DNA of 64,000 nt from Mangrovicoccus sp. HB161399 (GTDB taxonomy: Bacteria > Pseudomonadota > Alphaproteobacteria > Rhodobacterales > Rhodobacteraceae). The stretch lies in contig NZ_JAATVU010000025.1 of the NCBI RefSeq assembly GCF_013184745.1, positions 26,047 through 90,046 of the forward strand. Reading direction: 5' to 3'. The translations under genes and the position numbers were made by a program. This document shows positions 1-7,804 of this stretch, in pieces; the stretch's first letter is position 1; each line of letters begins with the position of its first letter. The notes beneath the pieces were generated by a model. That model saw nothing but the letters and a program-made list of their open reading frames with translations. It made no database searches and was not told the origin of the DNA.

Positions 1-268
1 ACAGGGCATAGCTCTGGAACACGGTGTTCACCCGCCGCTTGTGCGGCGGCAGGGTCTCGATTTCCTGCCCGGAGAGCAGGATTGCGCCCTCCGAGGGGCT
101 TTCGAACCCGGCGATCATCCGCAGGAGCGTGGTCTTGCCGCAGCCGGAGGGACCCAGCAGCGTGAAGAACTCGTTCTCGTGGATGGTGAAGCTGACCTCG
201 TCCAGCGCCTGGTAGGTGCCGAAACTTTTCGAGACGTTGTAGACCTCGACCGCCTTGCCGCGCGCCAT
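1..268 (-). CDS. ABC transporter ATP-binding protein, PotA-like (3' part beyond window)
   Basis: ATPase subunit of an ABC importer of the spermidine/putrescine (PotA) or opine type. Only the first 89 codons lie in the window; the rest runs off the left edge. The Walker A loop GPSGCGKTT is present near residue 45, and the Q-loop region NTVFQSYAL ends the visible part, which matches PotA-type ATPases closely. The ATG at 268 follows the upstream flavoprotein gene by 42 bp on the same strand, so co-transcription is likely. The permease and binding-protein genes would be expected just outside the window. The substrate cannot be read from the ATPase; the neighbouring amine-type oxidoreductases suggest an amine, quaternary ammonium compound or polyamine. 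Confidence 0.88.
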   Translation of the reverse strand, partial: MARGKAVEVYNVSKSFGTYQALDEVSFTIHENEFFTLLGPSGCGKTTLLRMIAGFESPSEGAILLSGQEIETLPPHKRRVNTVFQSYAL

Positions 269-310
269 GCGTGTTTCCCTGTTCCTGTCCCGCCTTGCCG
301 CGGGCAATCG

Positions 311-2374
311 TTACGCCAGTTCGGTGATTTCGCGCCGGAATGGCAGCGCGTCGCCGATCGGTTCGCCGTCGAGTTCCCGGGCATAGCGGTGCCCGGCATA
401 GGTGGCCCAGGCAATGGGACCTGGTGCCTCGGCATCGCCGATCAGCTTCACCGACCTGATGCCCGCGTCCTGCCAGTCGGCCTGGCGCGCTTTCAGCGCC
501 CGGTAGACCTCGTCCTGGCCGGTGCGGGAGGCGACCATCACCACCGCGTCGCAGCCGATGGCGCCGCGCGCATCGGTGTAGCTGCAGCAGGTCTCCACCC
601 CGTCCGCGCGGATCGAGGCGATGCCGGCGTTCAGCACGATCTTGACCCCGGCCTCGACGAGGCGGCAGTGGATCGCCGCCTGTTCCAGCGTGTTCAGCGT
701 CCAGTCGGACACGTAGGCGGAGGGGGTGACAAGCGTGACGTCGCAGCCCTTCTGCGCGCAGAGCTCGGCGAGGACGCCGCCCATGTAGTAGTGGTCGTCG
801 TCGAAGACCACGACCTTGCCCGAGGGCAGGCGGCCCTCCATCAGGTCGTCGGGGGTCAGCACCGCCATGCCCGGCGCGATCGGCAGCGGCACGACATGCT
901 GGCGCGACACGCCGTCGGCGCGCCACCTGGCGCCGGTGGCGAGGCAGACATTCTCGAAGCCGAACTCCAGGATCTCGTCCGCGCTCAGCGGGCTGTCGAA
1001 ATAGGTCTCGACATTCGGGCGCTGGCTCAGCTGGTAGGAGCGGTAATCGGCGACGCGGCCCCAGGCCGACAGGCCCGGCAGCAGGCGCTCCCTGGCGACG
1101 CGGCCGCCAAGCTCGGTCCCGGCCTCGGCCAGCGCGACGTCATAGCCGCGCATGGAAAGCGCGCGGGCGGCTTCCAGCCCGGCCGGGCCGGAGCCCACGA
1201 CCAGCACGTTGGAGCTGCCGCCCTTCGCGTTCATCTTCTCCGGATGCCAGCCCTTGCGCCATTCCTCCATGAAGGTCGGGTTCTGGGTGCAGCGGCTGAT
1301 CGACATGGTCATGTCGCCGGTGACGCAGATGTTGCAGCCGATGCATTCGCGGATGTCCTCGATCCGGCCCTCTTCCACCTTCTTCGGCAGGAACGGGTCG
1401 GCGATGGACGGCCGCGCGCAGCCGATGAAATCCAGCGTGCCCTGCCGCACCAGCCGCGCCATGACGTCGGGCGAGGTGAAGCGGCCGACGCCGACAACCG
1501 GCTTCGAGGTCAGCTCGCGGATGCCCTTGACCAGGACCTCCTGCGCGGCCTCTTCCTTGAAGCGCGAGGGGCCCGAGCAGTCCTCCCAGGTGCCCTGCGC
1601 CAGGTCCCAGAGATCGGGCAGGTCGGCATTCATCTCGATGAATTCGCGGACCTCGGCATTGGAGAAGCCCAGCTCGCCCACGGTCTCGTCGAGGCTGACG
1701 CGCAGGGTGATCGCCATCGTGTCGCCGACCGCGTCGCGGATGTCGCCCACCACTTCGTTGACGAAGCGCGCGCGGTTCTCGAGGCTGCCGCCGTACTCGT
1801 CCGAGCGCTGGTTGGTGGCGCGGCTGAGGAAATGCTGGAAGATGCCGAAGCCATGTGCGCCGTAGAGGCACAGGAGGTCGAACCCGGCCAGCTTCGAGCG
1901 CTTCGCGGCGTTGACGAACCAGCGGCGCAGGTCGCGGATGTCGGACTTGTCGAGCGCGCGCGCCTGCACCGGATCGTTGGTGAAGGTGCGGATCGGCAGG
2001 GCGCTGGGCGCCAGCGGCACCTCCTTGGTGTAGAGGTTCGGGCCGTTGATGCCGGAATAGGCCAGCTGGATGCCTGCCAGCGCGCCGTGGGTCTTCATCG
2101 CGTCCGACATGCGGTTCAGCGCCGGGATGTCGCGGTCGTCCCAGAGCCGCAGCTCGATGAACGGGGTGATTTCCGAGGTGTGGTGCATCTCGGTCTGTTC
2201 GGTGAAGATCACGCCCCAGCCGCCCTCGGCCTTGATCCCGCGCATCGCCGCGGCAGCCGAGGGGTCGCGGTAGCCCCCGCCGTTGCAATGCGGCACCTGG
2301 TAGAAGCGGTTCTTGGCAGTCAGCGGGCCGATTTTCACCGGCTCGAACAGGATGTCATAGGGCTTGGGGGGCAC
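311..2374 (-). CDS. Trimethylamine/dimethylamine dehydrogenase-family iron-sulfur flavoprotein
   Basis: A 687-residue enzyme of the TMADH / DgcA / 2,4-dienoyl-CoA reductase family: an FMN TIM barrel (about 1-340), a 4Fe-4S segment with CIGCNIC and a fourth Cys 12 residues on (about 345-370), then FAD/NAD-type Rossmann domains (VVGSGPAGLEAARAL near 385). Residue 30 is Cys in QVPHCNGGG, the position that carries 6-S-cysteinyl-FMN in TMADH, and the catalytic YGAH motif is kept. By recalled alignment the TMADH cage residue Tyr60 is Gln here (FTEQT) and Trp355 is not conserved, so the substrate is probably not free trimethylamine. Start chosen: GTG at 2374 behind GAGAGGA; a longer ATG frame to 2509 crosses the putative promoter. 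It lies 42 bp upstream of the PotA-like gene. Likely an N-demethylase or amine dehydrogenase of unknown substrate. Confidence 0.85.
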   Translation of the reverse strand: MPPKPYDILFEPVKIGPLTAKNRFYQVPHCNGGGYRDPSAAAAMRGIKAEGGWGVIFTEQTEMHHTSEITPFIELRLWDDRDIPALNRMSDAMKTHGALAGIQLAYSGINGPNLYTKEVPLAPSALPIRTFTNDPVQARALDKSDIRDLRRWFVNAAKRSKLAGFDLLCLYGAHGFGIFQHFLSRATNQRSDEYGGSLENRARFVNEVVGDIRDAVGDTMAITLRVSLDETVGELGFSNAEVREFIEMNADLPDLWDLAQGTWEDCSGPSRFKEEAAQEVLVKGIRELTSKPVVGVGRFTSPDVMARLVRQGTLDFIGCARPSIADPFLPKKVEEGRIEDIRECIGCNICVTGDMTMSISRCTQNPTFMEEWRKGWHPEKMNAKGGSSNVLVVGSGPAGLEAARALSMRGYDVALAEAGTELGGRVARERLLPGLSAWGRVADYRSYQLSQRPNVETYFDSPLSADEILEFGFENVCLATGARWRADGVSRQHVVPLPIAPGMAVLTPDDLMEGRLPSGKVVVFDDDHYYMGGVLAELCAQKGCDVTLVTPSAYVSDWTLNTLEQAAIHCRLVEAGVKIVLNAGIASIRADGVETCCSYTDARGAIGCDAVVMVASRTGQDEVYRALKARQADWQDAGIRSVKLIGDAEAPGPIAWATYAGHRYARELDGEPIGDALPFRREITELA

Positions 2375-2426
2375 GCTTGGGTCCTCTCTCCGTGTCGGCG
2401 GCAGGAAAGCGTGAATCTCCGGCGAA

Positions 2427-2470
2427 CGTAAATTACGGCTTGCGGAAGCCCGCATTAGGCATGGCCTAAT
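2427..2470 (-). promoter_or_regulatory. Two palindromes upstream of the TMADH-family gene (candidate LysR operator)
   Basis: ATTAGGC-ATG-GCCTAAT at 2454-2470 is a perfect 7-bp inverted repeat and contains the T-N11-A pattern bound by LysR regulators. A second perfect palindrome, CGTAAATTACG, lies at 2427-2437, between the first one and the GTG start at 2374. The surrounding 2375-2810 interval (436 bp) holds no convincing gene and separates the flavoprotein gene from the LysR gene. Inference: the LysR protein encoded at 2811-3749 binds here. Confidence 0.5.
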
Positions 2471-2810
2471 CGCCATGTGTTTCAGCGCAGGTGCTGCCTT
2501 ATCAGGCATCCTGCGAATTATTTAGTCTATACATTATCGGATCAACCCCGCGCAGGGCTGGGTTCCCGCCCCGAAACCGGGGAGGGATCCGGCAATGCGG
2601 ATATCCGGAAACGGCCCTGGAACGGCGGGTCTGCGGCGCGCGAAACCGGCCGCCCTGCAAGCGCGCAGAGGCAGAGCCTTCCCGCCGCGCCTTGGCCCGC
2701 GCCCGCAGGGCCGCCTGCGCCGGGCGGGCAGGCGGCGACCTATCGGGATGGGGGATGGAAATCGGGCGGTCCGAGGTGCCGAGACCTGCGGGCTGCGGCG
2801 CGCTGCCCGG

Positions 2811-3749
2811 TCAGGGCGCGTCGGGCATGTGGATGCCCGGCGTGCGGGTCGGCGTGATTTCGGCCTGGCAATGCTCGATGAAGGCGCGCACCGTCAGCGC
2901 GGCCTGCGCGCCCTGCGGGACCAGCAGGCCCAGCGTCATCGGCCGCACCGGACCGGTCAGCGGCACGAAGCGCAGCCGCCCGCCATCGGGGGCCAGGTCG
3001 GTCACCGGGCGGATGTTGGCGATCGAATAGCCGAAGCCGTTGGCGACGAGCGAGCGCATCACCGCCATGTCGCGGGTCCGCTCGGCAATGTCCGGGGCGA
3101 CCCCGGCCTCGCGGAAGAAGGACAGGAAGTATTCGGCGCTCAGCGGCAGGTCGAGCAGCACCATCGGGAACCCGGCCAGCATCTCGGGCGTGATCGCGTC
3201 GAGATGCGCCAGCGCATGGTCCTCGGGCAGCAGCACATAGGGCGGCAGCGACACCAGCGGCACGAAGTCCAGGTCGTTCGGGATGTCGAGGTCATAGGTC
3301 ACGGCCAGGTCGAGCTTGGCCGAGCGCAGCCCGTCGAACAGTTCCGACTGGTCGCGCTCGAACTGGCGGAAGACCACCTCGGGATAGCGGTCGACGAAGC
3401 CGCGGCGCACCTGCGGCAGCACGATCTGCGCGAACGTGCCGAGGCAGCCGACGTTGAGCGGGCCGCGCACCTGGCCGGTGATGTCGTTCGACAGGTCGTT
3501 GAGCCGCCGCGCCCGGTCGAGCACGTCGCGGGCATGGTCGAGGAAGCGCAGCCCGCCCTGGGTCAGCGACAGGCCCTGGGCATGGCGGCGGACGAAAAGC
3601 TGCAGACCGAACTCGGCCTCGAGCTGCGAGATGGCGGCCGAGATCGAGGGCGAGGAGACGTTCACCTTCTCCGCGGCGAGCGCGATCGAGCCGCATTCGC
3701 CGACGGCGACGAAATATTCCAGCTGTCTGAGGGTGAAGCGCAGCGCCAT
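2811..3749 (-). CDS. LysR-family transcriptional regulator
   Basis: A 312-residue LysR protein: N-terminal winged helix (LRQLEYFVAVGECGSIALAA, residues about 6-25, continuing with SSPSISAAISQLEAEFG) followed by a periplasmic-binding-protein-like effector domain (about 90-300). Start taken at ATG 3749, which places the HTH at the usual distance from the N-terminus; the open frame upstream to 3815 is not typical of the family. The gene sits between the aldehyde dehydrogenase gene (76 bp upstream) and the TMADH-family gene, all on the same strand, so it most likely controls this catabolic set. A strong T-N11-A palindrome lies 340 bp beyond its stop codon in front of the flavoprotein gene. The inducer is unknown. 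Confidence 0.93.
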   Translation of the reverse strand: MALRFTLRQLEYFVAVGECGSIALAAEKVNVSSPSISAAISQLEAEFGLQLFVRRHAQGLSLTQGGLRFLDHARDVLDRARRLNDLSNDITGQVRGPLNVGCLGTFAQIVLPQVRRGFVDRYPEVVFRQFERDQSELFDGLRSAKLDLAVTYDLDIPNDLDFVPLVSLPPYVLLPEDHALAHLDAITPEMLAGFPMVLLDLPLSAEYFLSFFREAGVAPDIAERTRDMAVMRSLVANGFGYSIANIRPVTDLAPDGGRLRFVPLTGPVRPMTLGLLVPQGAQAALTVRAFIEHCQAEITPTRTPGIHMPDAP

Positions 3750-3825
3750 ACCGTCCCCCGTCCCGCACCGTTCAAAACCGGAATCCAATGTCGGCACGGC
3801 ACGGGACGGGGTCAATGGGGCTGCG

Positions 3826-5310
3826 TCAATACTTGATCCATACGGTCTTGAGCGCGCTATATTTGTCGAAGGAATGGATCGACAGGTCGCGGCCGAAGCC
3901 CGACTGCTTCATCCCCCCGAAGGGCGTCATCGCCGAGAGCGCATCCACCGTGTTGACCGAAACCGTCCCGGCGCAGAGCCGGTCGGAGACCTCCATCGCG
4001 CGGCTCAGATCGCGGGTCCAGACCGAGGCGGCCAGGCCGTAGACGGTGTCATTGGCGATCTCCACCGCCTCTTCATCCGTCGCGAAGGTCTGCACCGACA
4101 GGACCGGGCCGAAGATCTCGTCCTTCGCGATTTCCGCGTCGCGCGGCACGTCGGCGAAGATCGTCGGCTGGATGAAGGCGTCCGAGCCCCCGACGGTCAC
4201 GCGGTCGCCGCCGGTGACGAGGCGCGCGGAGGCGCGGCCCTTTCTCAGGAAATCGGCCACGCGGGCGGCATGATGCGCGTCGACCATGGCGCCCATCTGC
4301 GTTTCCGGATCGAGCGGATCTCCCTGGCGGATCGACTCGGCCTTCTCCTTCAGCCGCGCGATCATCTCCTCGGCGATGCTTTCATGCACCAGAAGGCGGG
4401 AGTTGGCCGAGCAGACCTCGCCCTGGTTGAAGAAGATGCCGAAGGCGGCCATCTCGGCGGCCTTGTCCAGATCGGCATCGGCGAAGACCAGGTTCGGGCT
4501 CTTGCCGCCGGTTTCCAGCCACACCTGCTTCATGTTGCTCTCGCCGGCATAGCGCTGGAAGAGCTTGCCGACCTGGGTGGAGCCGGTGAAGACGAGGCAG
4601 TCGACATCCATGTGCCGTCCCAGCGCCTGGCCGGCATCCTCGCCGAAGCCCGGAACGACGTTCAGCACGCCGTCGGGCAGTCCCGCCTCCTTCGCCAGCT
4701 CTGCCAGCCGCAGCGCGGACAGCGGCGACTGCTCGGCGGGCTTCAGCACGACGGAGTTGCCCGCGGCCAGCGCCGGGGCCAGCTTCCAGGTCGCCATGTC
4801 GAGCGGGAAGTTCCACGGCACCACGGCGCCGATCACGCCGAGCGGCACGCGGCGGATCAGGGCGATGTCGCGCCCGCCGGTGGGGGCCACTTCGTCATAG
4901 AGCTTGTCGATGGCTTCCGCGTGCCACTGGAAGAAATGGGCGGAGCCCGGCACGTCGACATTCACCGTCTCGGAGATGGGCTTCCCCATGTCGAGCGTGT
5001 CGGTCAGCGCAAGCTCTTCGAGGTTCTCGCGGATGAGCTGGGCGAGCTTGAGGATCACCTCCTTGCGCTCTCCGGGCGTCTTCCGGGACCAGCGGCCGTC
5101 CTCGAAGGCGGCGCGGGCGGATTTCACCGCGAGGTCGATATCCGCGGCACCGCCGCGGGCGACCCGGGCCAGAACCTCGCCGGTGGCGGGGTTCACGCTC
5201 GTGAAGGTGCCGCCGTCGGCAGCGGGGCGGAAGGCGCCGTCGATCCAGATGCCGGTGCGGAATTGGATCGCCTCAGCAGCGGCCTGGTAATGGGCGTGGC
5301 TCTGCATCAT
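3826..5310 (-). CDS. NAD(P)-dependent aldehyde dehydrogenase, PuuC-like
   Basis: A 494-residue class I/II aldehyde dehydrogenase, oxidising an aldehyde to the acid with NAD(P). The PWNFP loop, the GSTQVGK cofactor motif, the Glu in WLETGGKSPN and the catalytic Cys in NQGEVCSAN are all present, as is the C-terminal KQSGFGRD segment. Overall it resembles gamma-glutamyl-gamma-aminobutyraldehyde dehydrogenase (PuuC/KauB) more than betaine aldehyde dehydrogenase, but substrate cannot be fixed from sequence. The ATG at 5310 overlaps the stop of the DUF1028 gene in the ATGA arrangement, showing translational coupling. It probably oxidises the aldehyde made by the GMC or amine dehydrogenase of this cluster. 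Confidence 0.92.
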   Translation of the reverse strand: MMQSHAHYQAAAEAIQFRTGIWIDGAFRPAADGGTFTSVNPATGEVLARVARGGAADIDLAVKSARAAFEDGRWSRKTPGERKEVILKLAQLIRENLEELALTDTLDMGKPISETVNVDVPGSAHFFQWHAEAIDKLYDEVAPTGGRDIALIRRVPLGVIGAVVPWNFPLDMATWKLAPALAAGNSVVLKPAEQSPLSALRLAELAKEAGLPDGVLNVVPGFGEDAGQALGRHMDVDCLVFTGSTQVGKLFQRYAGESNMKQVWLETGGKSPNLVFADADLDKAAEMAAFGIFFNQGEVCSANSRLLVHESIAEEMIARLKEKAESIRQGDPLDPETQMGAMVDAHHAARVADFLRKGRASARLVTGGDRVTVGGSDAFIQPTIFADVPRDAEIAKDEIFGPVLSVQTFATDEEAVEIANDTVYGLAASVWTRDLSRAMEVSDRLCAGTVSVNTVDALSAMTPFGGMKQSGFGRDLSIHSFDKYSALKTVWIKY

Positions 5311-5981
5311 TCGTCTCCCGGCACGCCGTAGGAGGGCGCGTCCGTCGGGTTCAGGGCGCGGGTCACATAGGCGTCCGCCTGGGGCTTGTAGACCTCCCAC
5401 GCAGCGGCAATTGCCGCGACGGGACAATCCTCTGTCCAGTCGGCACGCAGTTCCGCATAGGGCCAGGCCTGCTTGTCCACGACCAGCATGCCCGCCGAAT
5501 GCACCGGCCCGGCCTCGCCGCCGGCCGCAAGCCCGGCCTGCATCGCCGCGATCAGCCGGTCGCCGAGCGCGCCCGGCGCCGCCTCGAAGGCGGCGACCAT
5601 GGCGGCTGGCACGCCGTCATTGGCAAGAAGGTTGCCGCCTGCGGCGCAGTCGGTGCCTTCCGCGGCGGTCCATATGCCGAGCGCATTGCCGCCCGAATGG
5701 ATATGCGTCCCGCCGTTGACGTCCACGGCGAGAAGCTGGCGGTAGTCCGGGAAGGCGTCCTTCTCCGCCGCCAGCGTGACTGCGGCCTCGGCCGTCATGC
5801 CCTCGGCCAGCCGGTCGAGCATGAAGGGCCCGAGCGCGGGGTTGGTCACGTTCTGCGAGGCGGCAGCACCCACGCCCGCGCGGGCGAAGGCGCAGCGCGC
5901 GGCGACGGCGGGGGAGGAAGACGAGATCGCCACTCCGAACTGCCCTGTCTCGGCGCAGCGCGCCACGATGGAAAAAGTCAT
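5307..5981 (-). CDS. DUF1028 family protein (Ntn-hydrolase-like)
   Basis: A 224-residue member of the DUF1028 family, which begins TFSIVARCAETGQFGVAISS here. These proteins have a predicted Ntn-hydrolase-like fold and are often encoded beside Rid proteins and amine or amino-acid catabolic enzymes, but as far as I know their reaction is not established. The start ATG 5981 places the conserved TFSI motif directly at the N-terminus, as expected if residue 2 (Thr) were a nucleophile after Met removal. It lies 14 bp after ridA and overlaps the aldehyde dehydrogenase gene by 4 bp, so the three genes are one transcription unit. Function in the pathway is open; amide or imine hydrolysis is a guess from context. 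Confidence 0.88.
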   Translation of the reverse strand: MTFSIVARCAETGQFGVAISSSSPAVAARCAFARAGVGAAASQNVTNPALGPFMLDRLAEGMTAEAAVTLAAEKDAFPDYRQLLAVDVNGGTHIHSGGNALGIWTAAEGTDCAAGGNLLANDGVPAAMVAAFEAAPGALGDRLIAAMQAGLAAGGEAGPVHSAGMLVVDKQAWPYAELRADWTEDCPVAAIAAAWEVYKPQADAYVTRALNPTDAPSYGVPGDE

Positions 5982-5995
5982 GCCCTGCCTTTCGC

Positions 5996-6409
5996 TCAGT
6001 CCGGGATCACGGCGGTGGCGTCGATCTCCACCAGCCATTCCGGACGCGCCAGCGCCACGACGACGAGCCCGGTGCAGACCGGGTGCACGCCTTTGATGTA
6101 CTCGCCCATGGTGCGGTAGACGGCCTCGCGGTGGCGCACGTCGGTGAGATAGACGACCAGCTTGCAGACATGCTCCATCTTGCCGCCGGATTCCTCGACC
6201 AGCTGGCGGATGTTCTGCATCACCTTGTGGGTCTGCTCGACCGGATCGTTGCTGGCAATGTTCTCGGCGGTATCCAGATCCTGCGGGCACTGGCCGCGCA
6301 GGAAGATCGTGGTGCCGCGCGCCACCACCGCCTGGGCGAGGTCGTTGTCGAGCTTCTGCTCGGGATAGGTGTCCTTGGTGTTGAACGGACGGATGCGGGT
6401 ATGGGCCAC
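5996..6409 (-). CDS. RidA-family enamine/imine deaminase (Arg retained)
   Basis: A 137-residue YjgF/RidA (UK114) protein. Family members hydrolyse reactive enamine/imine intermediates released by PLP or flavin enzymes. The C-terminal segment ALARPEWLVEID carries the arginine that corresponds to the catalytic Arg105 of E. coli RidA, so deaminase activity is plausible, unlike the other two Rid proteins in this window. It is placed between the flavin monooxygenase gene (21 bp) and the DUF1028 gene (14 bp), all co-directional. In this context it would clear imines formed during amine oxidation. Confidence 0.92.
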   Translation of the reverse strand: MAHTRIRPFNTKDTYPEQKLDNDLAQAVVARGTTIFLRGQCPQDLDTAENIASNDPVEQTHKVMQNIRQLVEESGGKMEHVCKLVVYLTDVRHREAVYRTMGEYIKGVHPVCTGLVVVALARPEWLVEIDATAVIPD

Positions 6410-6430
6410 TTTGGGTCTCCGGGTCGTGTC

Positions 6431-7705
6431 TCAGGCGGTTTCGGTTTCCGGCGCATGCGCCGGTTCATGGGCAAGATAGGCGCGCTGCTTGGCGATGTGA
6501 TCGGCGATCGCCGCGGCATCGTGCCAGACGCCCCAGATGAAGGACGATCCGCGGCGGGTCTGCCAGGGCAGGCCGAGGAAGTAGATGCCGGGCTCGGTCA
6601 CCGAAACGCCGCGGGAATGGCGGGGGCGGCCGCTATCGTCATGCGCACCCTCGGGCAGCCAGGAGTAATCCTGGGTGAAGCCGGTGGCCCAGATGATCGA
6701 CGTGATGTTCTCGGCCGCCAGTTCCAGCGACAGGATCGGGTTGGCGACGCAGTCCGGGTCGGGCAGGATGCGGTGCGCCTCGGGTTCCTCCGGCAGGTCG
6801 AGCCCGTTGCGGGCGACGAAGTCGTCGGCCTCCTTCAGCACTGCCAGGTAGTTGCGGTCGCCATGGGCCAGGCTCTCGGCGAGATCGGCGGTGAAGCTGA
6901 GCCTGCCGTTGTCGTAGCGGTCGGCCTTGCCCAGCAGCGTCATGCCCTCGTTCGCCAGGCGGCGGAAATCGACGGTCTGGCCGCCATGGGCGCCGGAAAC
7001 CGCGAAGGTGACATGCTCCGCGCCCGGCGTGGTCTCCATGTCCCACTTGTTCAGCACGCCCAGCCACCAGACGAAGTCCCGGTCGCGGTAGCGCCGCGGC
7101 GGGCGGTCATGCGGGCCGACGGCGAGGAAGACCTTGCGGCCCATCTCCATCAGTTCCTGAGCGATCTGCGCGCCCGAGGCGCCGGCGCCCACGACCAGGA
7201 CCGCGCCCTCGGGCAGTTGGCCCGGGTTGCGGTAGCCGGTGGAGTGCATCTGCACGATGCCGGCTTCTTCCGGGACGATGGCGGGGATCACCGGCTTCTG
7301 GAAGGGGCCCGTGGCGGCGACGACATTCCCGGCCTCGATCACGCCCTCGGAGGTCTCGACGCGGAAGCCCGGGCGGCCCTCCAGCCGGGTGACCTTGCCG
7401 ACCTCGACGCCGCAGCGCACCGGCGCGCCCAGCTTGGCGGCGTAGCGCTCGAAATAGTCGGCGATCTCGTCCTTGGCGATGAAAGCATCGGGCGAGCGGC
7501 CCTCGAATTCCAGCCCCGGGAAACGGTCATGCCAGGCCGGGCCGTTGGCGACCAGCGAGTCCCAGCGCTCCGAGCGCCAGCGCTCGGCGATGCGGGCGCG
7601 CTCCAGCACCAGGTGGGACACGCCCATCCGGCCCAGATGCTCGCTCATCGCGATGCCGGCCTGTCCGGCGCCGACCACCAGCACGTCTGTCTTCTCAACC
7701 GGCAT
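6431..7705 (-). CDS. Flavin-containing monooxygenase (CzcO/YUCCA-like)
   Basis: A 424-residue class B-type flavoprotein monooxygenase. It has an N-terminal FAD-binding GAGQAGIAMSEHLG motif (about 11-24), a second nucleotide-binding GAGASGAQIAQEL motif (about 170), the QMHSTGYRNP segment that corresponds to the family fingerprint between the two, and ATGFTQDYSWL near the C-terminus. Such enzymes use FAD and NADPH to oxygenate N, S or activated C atoms. It is the second gene of the cluster after the GMC oxidoreductase (99-bp gap) and precedes ridA by 21 bp. N-oxygenation of an amine followed by imine release to RidA would fit, but this is inference. Confidence 0.9.
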   Translation of the reverse strand: MPVEKTDVLVVGAGQAGIAMSEHLGRMGVSHLVLERARIAERWRSERWDSLVANGPAWHDRFPGLEFEGRSPDAFIAKDEIADYFERYAAKLGAPVRCGVEVGKVTRLEGRPGFRVETSEGVIEAGNVVAATGPFQKPVIPAIVPEEAGIVQMHSTGYRNPGQLPEGAVLVVGAGASGAQIAQELMEMGRKVFLAVGPHDRPPRRYRDRDFVWWLGVLNKWDMETTPGAEHVTFAVSGAHGGQTVDFRRLANEGMTLLGKADRYDNGRLSFTADLAESLAHGDRNYLAVLKEADDFVARNGLDLPEEPEAHRILPDPDCVANPILSLELAAENITSIIWATGFTQDYSWLPEGAHDDSGRPRHSRGVSVTEPGIYFLGLPWQTRRGSSFIWGVWHDAAAIADHIAKQRAYLAHEPAHAPETETA

Positions 7706-7804
7706 GTTCCTGTCCTTTTCCGGGGAGTTCCTGTTGGCGTCCCTGCTGCCCGAGCGGGAGCTTCGGGAAAAGCAAAACCTCTGTCATCCTTGCTTAGCCC
7801 TGTC

